From Glandiceps talaboti (lineage: Eukaryota; Hemichordata; Enteropneusta; Spengelidae), in assembly GCF_964340395.1 (NCBI RefSeq), contig NC_135567.1:15693806-15757805 (forward strand): DNA of 64,000 nucleotides. Direction: 5' to 3'. The notes under the pieces are model-generated. The model did not search any database. It saw only the letters and a program-made list of their open reading frames with translations, and had not been told where the DNA came from. Both the position numbers and the translations under genes were made by a program. Positions 14,140 to 23,299 of the stretch are shown piece after piece (the stretch's first letter is position 1; the number at the start of each line of letters is the position of its first letter).

Positions 14140-14655
14140 GCCGGGGGGGGGGGACGGTGGATCAAAAAATACCTGTCATGTGAATATGATATGGGGGGGG
14201 GGGGGGTCATCATGTTTTAGAATTAAATGATAGAGGGTGGGGTGGGTCAGCCTGTTTTTGGTTTTACAGCTGGTGGGGGGGGGGGAATTTTTGTCGGCCC
14301 AATTTAAGAATCCACTGCCCCCCAGGCTGGAGAAACTGACCAGTCCCTTATTACTGATTATACTGAAACTCAACATTACAAACATTTGCATTCGTTGAAA
14401 GTCTAACAAAGCATGTCCATGTTAAAATTGCCAGAAAGGTAATCATCCTATACAAGTTGGGGGGGGGGGAGGGTGGGGGTGGGAGGGGGGGGGGTGGGAG
14501 GGGGTGTGCGCTATGTCTTTGACTGAAGGCTTGTTACTGTATCCATATCTTTATCTAATAAGATTAACCCAATTCTCATGATAATGCAATCAGAATATTT
14601 TCCATGTTTTCCTTCGGGATTCATGGTTTAGTCTGGTGCCGGGGGGGGGGGGGGG
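14140..14655. repeat. series of G-rich tracts in gene B intron
   Basis: At least five runs of 9-14 G (around 14143, 14194, 14275, 14461-14505, 14641) within 500 bp on the plus (transcribed-sense) strand. The homologous intron of gene C has far fewer. Such tracts could form G-quadruplexes in DNA or pre-mRNA, but may simply be slippage products. Confidence 0.6.
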
Positions 14656-14911
14656 TGCAAAATGATAAAATGTGCATCACCCTGTCATTGCATTGTAAGG
14701 GATTGGAAAATACCAAATTTTGATGTGTCAAATTAGCTTTAAGAAGACATGATCATGGTAACCACTGATGATGACATATCAGTACAGGTATGGTAAGGTT
14801 AGAAACTAGTTATGTTGGATTGTGTCATGCTTTGAATTTGTATACATGTATTGCATTTTAAATTCTAGTTTATGTTCATGTTTTTTGAAATATTTTCTCT
14901 AGTTCTTTCAG

Positions 14912-14995
14912 TAACCATGGTTTCATCTGAAACAAGTCATGTGACTGGTAATGATGGTGTCACTCATGGTGACAAACCAGAACAAAGACAACAAG
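14912..14995 (+). CDS. gene B linker exon, 84 nt
   Basis: Acceptor TTTCAG, donor GTAAGA, 28 codons, phase 1-1. Peptide ITMVSSETSHVTGNDG to PEQRQQ, Ser/Thr-rich. Its homologue in gene C is 37326-37409. It resembles a shortened form of the 138-nt exon (shared VSSETS and EQRQQ ends), so the two types probably arose from each other. Confidence 0.65.
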
Positions 14996-15143
14996 GTAAG
15001 AAACTCATCTACTTTACTATGTCAGTCATCTCAACATTAAAGTGTAGACCAAGGACAAATGTCATGTATTCAGCAATATCTAAAATATCTCAAAGCTTTA
15101 GATCATATGTTTATATAAAATATTGTCTGTTAATATCTTTCAG

Positions 15144-15226
15144 TAATTATGGTGTCTTCTGAAACAATATCTAGTGATGGTTAATTTATACATGGGGACA
15201 AATCAGAACATTGACAAGATGAGAAT
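15144..15226 (+). pseudogene. decayed copy of the 84-nt linker exon (gene B)
   Basis: TTTCAG acceptor followed by IMVSSETISSDG and an in-frame TAA at 15182-15184; the end corresponding to EQRQQ has lost its donor. The same broken exon, with the same stop, occurs twice in gene C (36469 and 39189), so it broke before the duplications and has been carried along in introns. Confidence 0.6.
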
Positions 15227-15359
15227 CTACCACTGCTTCAGGTTGATTGTGTTATCATGAAATGAAGGCATTTATTGGTTAATGACTGAAACAAGTAGTT
15301 GTAAGTAGTAAATCATGTACTTAGATATTTAATTAGATATTATCTTTGTTTTCATCCAG

Positions 15360-15497
15360 GAGCCATGACTTTATCTACAACAGCAAATGGGCATGTAACA
15401 AGTGATGGAATGGCCACTAAGGTTTCATCTGAAACAAGTCAAATACCCAGTGATGGTGTAGCTGTACATAGTGAAAAGCCTGAACAAAAACAACAAG
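15360..15497 (+). CDS. gene B linker exon, 138 nt (Ser/Thr-rich)
   Basis: Acceptor ATCCAG, donor GTGAGA, 46 codons, phase 1-1, same as the exons at 896-1033, 36684-36821 and 39404-39541. Hydrophilic, rich in Ser, Thr and Gln; a flexible linker is the likely role. Confidence 0.7.
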
Positions 15498-15513
15498 GTG
15501 AGAAACTATCAGT

Positions 15514-15792
15514 AATAATAACAATAATCTTTATTCGTCCAAATACATTCAGAAATTTGTTGAATGGTCGCCACAAGAGCAGCGTCCTAGTGCCCTAGTG
15601 TTGAAGAATCAGGAAGAAATTGGAGTAACCGGGGAAAAACCTGTGTTGTTCAACAACAGGGTCAAACTGAGCATCATCCTTCTTACGTACAGACCTGGTT
15701 AAATTTTAAAGCAAGTCGACGCTTGGCAGGTTCAAACCCAGGCTGCATAAGATGCGTACGTATATACCGCTCGGCCATGGACAACACCGACA
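15514..15792 (-). mobile_element. tRNA-derived SINE in gene B intron
   Basis: Read on the minus strand, it starts with a tRNA-Leu/Ser-like head: ATGGCCGAGCGGT (box A type) and about 45 bp later GGGTTTGAACCTG (box B type), and ends in an ATTATT-type tail at the left. It is flanked by ATCAGT target duplications (15508-15513 and 15793-15798). The matching intron of gene C after 39541 shows the empty site (ACTATCAGTATACTTG). Related copies: 36838-37020, 56010-56215, 61195-61330. Confidence 0.72.
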
Positions 15793-16136
15793 ATCAGTGT
15801 ACTTGTATATGGCATACATTTCACACCCACCCCTAAATTAACCAAACTAACCCCGTGTAACAGAATTGGTTCCTACACATATTGTCAGAGTACACAATAC
15901 TTATTGAACTCCCTGGGGAGCTTAAAATCCATTGCAGCCTTTATAAGCTCATAGGATTAAAGCATTCACATTGCAACCGCAATCCTACCAGGTCCCAATT
16001 ACCCAGCTAGGTTGACTGAGGCACAGCTAGCAGTGGTTCAAATTTTGCCCAAGGACTATTTGCTTTAGTTCTCCAACAAACGCAGTTTAATTATTAATAA
16101 TCAAAGTTGTCTTTTGTTTACATTACACTCAATTAG

Positions 16137-16226
16137 GTCAACTGGTTCCTGGCACACAATATAAAGTATCCAATACTGGTCTTGACCTATCAATGAACAC
16201 ATCAAAGGAAAGAAAGCTATCACCAA
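16137..16226 (+). CDS. gene B linker exon, 90 nt (type GQLVPG)
   Basis: Acceptor AATTAG, donor GTAAGT, 30 codons, phase 1-1. Peptide QLVPGTQYKVSNTGLDLS to RKLSP. Equivalent to gene A 62-151. It joins in frame to the TRADD-N-like exon at 16590. Confidence 0.7.
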
Positions 16227-16249
16227 GTAAGTATAAACATTGTATGTTG

Positions 16250-16364
16250 TGAATGAATGAATGAATAAATGAGTGAGTGAGTGAGTGAGTGAGTGAGTGA
16301 GTGAGTGAGTGAGCAAGCGAGCGAGCAAGTGAGCGGGCGGGCGGGCGGGTGAGTGAGTGAGTGC
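16250..16364. repeat. (GAGT)n / (GAGC)n microsatellite
   Basis: Tetranucleotide tract of about 110 bp in the intron after the 90-nt linker exon. Confidence 0.95.
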
Positions 16365-16589
16365 AGTTGCAGTTGTGCTACAATACTCTTGCACTATTTA
16401 TTTATTTAACTTTATTCATTTAACCAAACAAAGAAGCTAAGAAAACAAACAAACAAACAAACAAAACAGTTATCAAGTATGCTACTTTTGAACAATTATC
16501 AGTCTTCTTCCAGAATACATGATACTGTAAAATGACACAGGGAACTTGCAAACAATATTTTCTCTGATGTTGTATCCTCTTTTTTTCAG

Positions 16590-17021
16590 CCATTCAAATT
16601 GAAACCGAACTAGAAATAACAGATGAACCACAGTTAAAACTTTGGAAGGAGGTATTAAAGACAGAAGCATTGGAGAAACTTGTGAACCTTACTATTGAAC
16701 ACTACCAACGTAGAACAAAGATTCTCCTCGAGGGCGGAAATCCAGAGCTCATTCAGGAGTTAGACAATGGCTTCAATGCTTGTAGTGCTGTGCTAGAACG
16801 TGCTGCACATGGGTCATTATGTTTTATTCTGAGTTTTCTTTCAGAAGAAGATATCGAGTATTTTTGGCCGAAATATGAATCTGGTGAATTGGAGGAGTCT
16901 TTGACTGGTATCCTAGTAACAGCTGAGATGAGAGCTCTTGCTGAGAAAGCTGGATGTACTGCTAGAATTAAATTAAAGATTGACAGAAAAGAGTTTGACA
17001 TTCTCAGACAAATTATGCATG
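16590..17021 (+). CDS. gene B exon: TRADD-N-like domain
   Basis: Acceptor TTTTTTTCAG, donor GTAAGT, 432 nt, phase 1-1. The N-terminal third is charged and helical (KLWKEVLKTEALEKLVNLT), followed by a compact alpha-beta domain with the pattern GSLCFILSFLSEEDIEYFW, YESGELEESLTGILVT, and KLKIDRKEFDIL. A hydrophobic strand, then a short helix with Phe-Trp, then a Ser-Gly-Glu-Leu helix, then a second strand is what I know from TRADD N-terminal-like domains found in invertebrate and fungal immune proteins. The assignment is by pattern memory; a profile search with the TRADD-N family would settle it. Expected role: oligomerisation or adaptor contact linking the LRR sensor to the N-terminal effector. 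The gene C exon (40565-40993) shares the second half closely, the first half less so. Confidence 0.68.
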
Positions 17022-17685
17022 GTAAGTTTGAAGTGTCGCTACTAATTTTGTACTAAACAACTGCTGTTTTGAAATTTTGTGAACAGGCATATAGTATTCT
17101 ACATGATATGTATGCCATCATGCAGATTCATAAAGTCAATAAGATTATAATCTAAGAGAAACTAACTTTCAGAGTGAAAAATGTATTTGTTCCTACAAGT
17201 GTATGGAGGGCTTTTGATTGATATATGATGCCATTCAAACCATAGCTTATACAAATTATATAACCAGATTCAAAAAGAATGCCTTTCATAAGGACAAAGT
17301 CTTTATATTTCTATTACTGCACACAGTAGTTGTTGGAATGTATGCACCAAATTATACTGAATTTGAAGCATACGTTTTTAATATGTAACCTAATTACCAT
17401 AATCCATTAATTAATTATGCAAATTAATTAATATTCCTGGCATGTTTACCAGTTCTAGCCATTACACTGAAGAATATGGGCACAACATTTCGTTTCAATT
17501 GAACCAGCTTTCTTTGAGAAAACGATGACACATACAGGCTGACAGACAGACAGACATAGACTTTCACCCCTTAATTATAACCTTCCTTACATAAGGTAAT
17601 AATGACCACACATTTTTTAAATGAATAATACCGTCTTCACATATTATGCAGTAAGGCATTTCATTTCATTTCATTTTCCCTACAG
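17022..17685 (+). other. gene B intron before the LRR exon
   Basis: AT-rich intron of 664 bp. I searched it for an NTPase exon; no long open frame and no GxxxxGK[ST] coding potential is apparent. Confidence 0.5.
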
Positions 17686-20600
17686 ATATGTCAGCTGTTT
17701 CAAGTCTAAGTACATCAACTGAATGCAGAGCTACTCAGTATGATGAATGGGAGAGATACGTACTGAACCATGTACAAAGCTTTCTTCAAGCTAAGTATTT
17801 AATTGAAGAGTCTAGATTTGATCCAGTGGTAGATACAGTTAGAAATGAAGAGTTTTTCTTTCCTGCCATTGTATCTTACTGGTGTCAGAATTGTTATACT
17901 TTGCCTCCAACTTTAACGACAGCAACTGAGTATGCCATAAAGTACCATGTAGAGATGTATTGTAAGGAAAATACACTTGAAGTAGAGAATGCATGGCAAG
18001 TTGTACAGGATAGATTTTTGGAAGTTGGAAAGTGTTTGTATGAGAATCTTACAGAAGATAACCTTGGTGTGTTGTATGAATCATGGATGATTGAAAGTAA
18101 AATTACTGATATGCATGAATACTTGTTTGGTTTAGTGAAGAAATCTGACAAATGTAATGGGTTTGAATTTTCAAACCAGTATGTGTACTCATATATAATT
18201 GCTTGTTATATGTGTACTAGACTTAGGACCACTGAAAACTTTCAAGAAATGAAACAGGAGATACCCTTTATACTTTGTGAAAATAAGTTGTCATATTTGT
18301 TGCCATACACTTCAGGTATATTAGGAGACAAAGCTGATATTGTTATAGTGGCAATTGCTAAAGCCATAAAACAAGAAAGATTTGTCATGAATTCTGATCT
18401 TGTAAATTTAGGGCATTGTTTGTTTGAATGTCAGCATCCTACTCTTTTTGCAGAGAGTATTGAAAGTGAACTTGAACAACAAACTTTAGATTTGTCAAGT
18501 GTTACTGTAATTTCAAACCAAACTTTGCATGCTCTGGGTGTTATATTACAGAATACATCTATCATTGGAAACATATTGTTATATTCAGATGAATTTGAGT
18601 CACAGCTTTCCAGTGACTTGAAAATGAAAACTGGAATGGAAGGATTAGATAATGTTGATTTTGACATTTCTAATTCACAGGAATTTGTTGTAGCAAGTAA
18701 GTTTTTGAGAGTAATTCCCCTCTTGAAATGTATACACAGTAAATCAGCTAGTACTAGAGATACTGATAAGTCAGATATTTGTAAATGTGATACCGTCAGT
18801 ATGAAATTTAATAATCCTGTGTGTGATATCGATTTTTGCTACATTGAAATGTTTCTACAAGCATTTTCATGTAGGGATGTTAACAGGAAACTAGAGCTTA
18901 TTGGAATGAATGAGGCATTGTGTAATCAAATATTAGAGTGTATGGCCAGTCAGAAAACCAGACCTAGTTTAACATCCTTAAGTCTAACTCAAAGTACCTT
19001 AAAAATAGATGATTGTATTCTGTTAGTGAAAGTTCTGAAGTCAATGCCCTGTCTGGAATCTTATAGTATTGTGCAGACAGAATTAACTAGACAACACTGT
19101 ACAATGTTATTGAAGGATGTTAAAGATAGTGTACTTAATTTACCACAAATTCCTGAGATAAGTAAGAAACATATGTCATTATATGAGTTAGATAACATCG
19201 GTATCTTTGACCAGCTTATTATTGTTACTGGTTTTGAAGCATCAGAGCTGTCTAAAGACGAGTGTTTATACATCTGTCAAGAATTAGGAGTATTGAGAAA
19301 CTTAGAAAGATTGACATTAACAAATTCTGTGATTAATTGTGATGCAATTAGTTATCTCAGTCAGAGTCTCAGGGATATGTCTTCTTTGAAGGTGTTGAAT
19401 TTAAGTCACAATAACATAGGACACTTAGGTGTACAGATTTTGAGTAGAGGGATGGAGTACATGGCTAGCCTGACTTATCTTAACCTCAGTCATAATAACA
19501 TAGGAGACCAAGCTGTAGAGAGTTTGAGTAAAGGGATGGAGTACATGGGTAGTCTGACTTATCTTAACCTCAGTCATAATAACATAGGAGACCAAGCTGT
19601 AGAGAGTTTGAGTAAAGGGATGGAGTACATGGGTTGTCTGACTCGTCTTGTCATCAGTCATAATAATATAGGAGACCGGGGTGTAGAGAGTTTGAGTAGA
19701 GGGATGCAGTATATGGGAAGTGTGACTCATCTTGACCTTAGTCATAATAACATAGGAAACCAAGGTGTGGAGAGTTTGAGTAAACGGATGCCATACATGA
19801 GTAGTCTGACTCGTCTTGACCTCAGTCATAATAACATTCAAGACGAAGGTGTAGAGAGTTTGAGTATACGTAGATTGTCTTATCTAAAAGGCATCAACAC
19901 ACTTGATTTGAGTTATAACTCTATTGGAGCTAGGGGAATACAGACCCTATTGAATGGCATTCAGGATGATACAATCCTAAGTAAACTTGATGTTAGTCAC
20001 AATTGGTCTGGCCTTGATAGGATTATACCTTACATTACAAACCAGATTCGACAATTCCCTAGTATTCCAGATTACATTAAACATAATCTGAAGGTGTGTG
20101 AGTTTCAATCATTATTTAAGAGCCTTGATGATGTCACTGTCTTAGATATCTCTACTAATATGCATTGGTCAGAAAAAGAAATGATTGAAGTATGTAAAGA
20201 CATTACTGTACTGAAAAATTTACATAAACTTACACTCAGTAACAATAACATAGGAGACGAAGGTGTGGAGACTTTGTGTAGAGGGATGGAATACATGGGT
20301 AGTCTGACTTATCTTGACCTAAGTCATAATAACATAGGAGACCAAAGTGTTGAGAGTTTGAGTAGAGGGATGGAGTATATGCATAAACTGACTTATCGTG
20401 ACCCCAGTTATAATAAAGGTGTAGAGAGATTGAGTAGGTGGACTGATTACATTGGTAGACTGGCCCATGTTGACCTCAGTTATAATAACATTGGAGACCA
20501 AGGTGTAGAGAGTTTGAGTAGAGGGATGGAGTACATGGGTAGTCTGACTTATCTTGACCTCAGTCATAATAACATAGGAGACCAAGGTGTAGAGAGTTTG

Positions 20601-21026
20601 AGTCGAGAGATGGTGTACATGGGAAGTCTTACTCATCTTGACCTCAGTCATAATAATATAGGGGACAAAGGTGTAGCATTGTGTATGAGAATGAAGAAGC
20701 ACATGCATACACTCCCGCATATTGACCTCAGTCACAATATCAAAGATCGTGGAGTTCAATTGAAAGAAATGCCAATGACATCCTATGCTAGTGTAAGTGG
20801 ATGGGCTATGGGTCACAAATCTAGAGATGTCCTGTCAGTAAGGGAGGAGATAGGAGAAATAACTGTAAGTCGCCCTTTAACATTAAAGCCAAGTACAGCA
20901 GGTACTGTACATCTTAAAAGTAAAGCTGGTAAGGAGGTTTCCCTAACTGGACCAGGAATTCTTCCAGTTCCAGTACCTAAAATGACCCCTGAAGAGTCTG
21001 TTAAGGATTCCCCAGGGAGTCTGTAG
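17686..21026 (+). CDS. gene B exon: NLR-like helical region plus about 14 LRRs
   Basis: One 3341-nt exon after CCCTACAG; the first codon is completed by the phase-1 junction (Asp), followed by the Met of a 1112-aa open frame. Residues about 1-560 are helical and resemble the region between NACHT and LRR in NLR proteins (for instance SYLLPYTSGILGDKADIVI), but with no Walker A or B. From about 567 come seven 28-residue LRRs (LTYLNLSHNNIGDQAVESL type), an 80-residue spacer ('LSKLDVSHN...EMIEVCKDITVL'), and seven more LRRs, one of them shortened (LTYRDPSYNKGVERL). The tail (about 1030-1112) is a non-repetitive segment with VSLTGPGILPVPVPK, unlike the gene C tail. Units are nearly identical at DNA level, a sign of recent amplification or conversion. 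Confidence 0.85.
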
Positions 21027-21542
21027 GAAGACATCATACAAAGAGGACACCTAAATCTACATGATGTTCATTGTCATAATATGCCATATGGCCAAAATAT
21101 TTTGTTACATACTACCAAACCAGAGTGACTATAGAATTTCTGCTATGCCATATGGTATGTTTTACTATGTAATCAGAGTGACTGTAGAGTTCCAATTAGG
21201 CAGCACAATGTGCTTTATGTTTCACATGAGGTTTTATTGTCATAAATTAATCCAGACACTGATAGCGCACAATACATTCGATCTCACAGTGAACACAAAG
21301 CAACATCTCTGTCAGATGAAATAAGGAAGATTCAAACACAAAACTTTATTTGTGTTCACAGTGAGATTAAATGTAATATTTAAATTGTGTGTGTGCTATC
21401 AATGGTTGTATTTTGTTTTGGGTAATTTGTGACAAAAGGTATTGTATGAGATGTCAAAAACGTTGTACCACATTAGGTTGATGTATAGGCTATTTTTTCA
21501 TCCAATTCTTTATTGTAGAAACATTGTTGTAACTTTGTTAAA

Positions 21543-21548
21543 AATAAA
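21543..21548 (+). terminator. candidate proximal poly(A) signal of gene B
   Basis: AATAAA 520 bp after the stop codon. Another is at 21902-21907, and a distal one at 22573-22578 lies in a block conserved at 49516-49521 behind gene C. The distal, conserved signal may be the main one. Confidence 0.4.
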
Positions 21549-22189
21549 GATATTGACCCCAAATATTCAGTGTTTGTCCCTTTAATATTCCCCGTAACAT
21601 TAAAAACAGTAAAGTATAGTTTGTTTACGTTATGATGAAATTTGACAGTTTTGTATATTGTATTTAAAAAAAATATTTTTCAATTTGAAGAAAGGAATTT
21701 TGATTTTTTTTTAAAATATATATTTTTTACAGTTGTCATCATAAATAAAAATGTCAAATTTGAAATTTTGATGCAAATGCTTGCTATTATTAGTCAAAAA
21801 GACAATTTTTGTTGTATCCTGAGTCCCGTTTTCTACAAGGCAGCACTGATTGTCCGTTCAATTGTCACAAAATCTCTTCTCATTGTTCATATAAGTTATC
21901 CAATAAAACAGTATAAATGCCGTTTTTAAACATTTCTCAACCCGTTTGGTGTTTGTAGAGACAATATGTGTGAACGCGAAAGTGATTGTGTCTCTTTGGA
22001 CCCTCTAGAATGAATGACAGTTGTTACTTTTCTTGGAGTTGGTTTACACCATGGTACCAGATGATTAGAAATCTAATAGACAATGTTATGGTAATGCAAT
22101 CAACTGTGTCAAGGCTAGGGGGCCATCAATATACTCATGCATATTACCTCTTTACACTTGTCATGAATATTAAGACTGTGTACCTTGCA

Positions 22190-22320
22190 CTCACAGAGTC
22201 AATGATACAGTGATAGTTCATTGTGTTAACTGCCAATCAGTTGTCCATTTGTCATACATATTTTGACCTTAGCGAAAGATAAAGTTATTGATATTGCAGT
22301 ATGTACTTTAGTAGGATAAA
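22190..22320 (+). repeat. single copy of the family 3' UTR repeat
   Basis: AGTCAATGATACAGTGATAG through TTTGTCATACATATTTTGAC to a run of AAAGATAAAGTTA. Gene C has about five degenerate copies of this unit in its 3' region (48030-49300). Confidence 0.5.
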
Positions 22321-22572
22321 CTGAAACATTTTTGACAACATTTTTTACGTACATTTTGTGATAATTTCTGTAACTTTATGAATTCTATGTCTTTATATGT
22401 AGAAATGACATCTTATTAAGAATTACTGAAAGTTGTACTACATTTCTTGTGGAAACAATAATTTGATAACACAATTTGCTTATCATAAGCAAAGACTAAC
22501 AAAGATTTGTATATATTCCATGGTCTTACCATTGTTATGAAGGTGCAGCTATCGAATTGATATATTTTTAGC

Positions 22573-22578
22573 AATAAA
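22573..22578 (+). terminator. distal poly(A) signal of gene B
   Basis: AATAAA inside a block (ATCGAATTGATATATTTTTAG) that is preserved 3' of gene C. Confidence 0.45.
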
Positions 22579-22703
22579 ATACATATTTCACTTATTTCTT
22601 TGTGTAAAATACTGATGTTATTGGATGTGTTGTTGATTGAAAGTAGTTTATTGATATAATATATAAAATGCACGGAGCAAGGATTATATTGAATAATCTC
22701 TGT

Positions 22704-22976
22704 GGACCAAATATGGGGTTTGTAGACAAAGCTTGTATGGTGTTAGGACCCAACCTTGGGAGGACCAGTGGACCAAATATGGGGTTTGCAGACTAAGGTT
22801 GTATGGTGTTAGGACCCAACCTTTGGAGCACCTGTGGACCAGACATGGAGTTCGTAGACCAAGGTTGTATGGTGTTAGGACCCACCCTTGGGAGGACCAG
22901 TGGACCAGATATGGAGTTTGTAGACCAAGGTTGTAAGGTGTTAGGACCCAACCTTGGGGGGGGGGGGGGGGGGGCT
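22704..22976. repeat. 66-bp minisatellite, about four copies
   Basis: Units starting at 22704, 22770, 22836 and 22902, containing GGTTGTATGGTGTTAGGACC, ending in a G run at 22957-22974. Behind gene C (49640-49710) a single unit is present, so amplification occurred in the gene B copy. Open frames here on both strands are artefacts. Confidence 0.85.
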
Positions 22977-23299
22977 GTAAGTTGTAGTATGGAGGGCCAC
23001 AAAAACCAATGCTGGTCTGTAAAGGTTTAATCATGTATCCTATGAAGTGTTAAAATATATTTAAAAATAGAAGTCTGCTTATTTTGGAGAAATTTGTTCA
23101 ATAATTCCACAACTGACAGTATTTGGACAAATTCGTGTATATTGATAACATGTTTTATTGAATGACGTTTCATTCAGGATGAGTGGACCAGTCTTTGCCT
23201 AGTAGTTCTGATTGAGTGTACTGATGTGAGCTGAATATTTGAAGGTGTGATTCCATGGATTACTTTCTAGAGTACAATTGCACGTAGTTTGGTTCAGGG

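Larger units (their letters stand above)
12505..21026 (+). other. gene B model: GT4-like / TRADD-N-like / LRR receptor
   Basis: Six coding exons (12518-13700, 14912-14995, 15360-15497, 16137-16226, 16590-17021, 17686-21026) sum to 5268 nt, an exact 1756 codons including the stop, with GT-AG borders and phase 1 at every junction. The 1755-aa product has no signal peptide or membrane segment that I can see, so a cytosolic protein is expected. Order: GT4-like 1-394, Ser/Thr-rich linker 395-498, TRADD-N-like exon 499-642, NLR-like helical region and LRRs 643-1755. The domain set (effector-like N-terminus, death-adaptor-like domain, LRR sensor) resembles invertebrate NLR receptors, but no Walker A motif (GxxxxGKS/T) exists in any exon. 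A ligand cannot be predicted. Confidence 0.75.

Noticed and set aside
17686-19300. NACHT or NB-ARC domain in the first 550 residues of the LRR exon
   Set aside because: No GxxxxGK[ST] and no Walker B-like block; GILGDKAD fits the helical region after NACHT instead.
19425-20816. Long minus-strand open frames opposite the LRRs (VIMTEVKISQTTHVLHPSTQ type), also at 43557-46952
   Set aside because: They follow the 84-bp period of the LRR DNA on the opposite strand; no start, splice or domain support, so they are shadows of the real plus-strand gene.
22684-23034. Proline-rich frames over the 66-bp minisatellite
   Set aside because: Single paralogous unit behind gene C is not open; frames arise from a unit length divisible by three and a C/G run.
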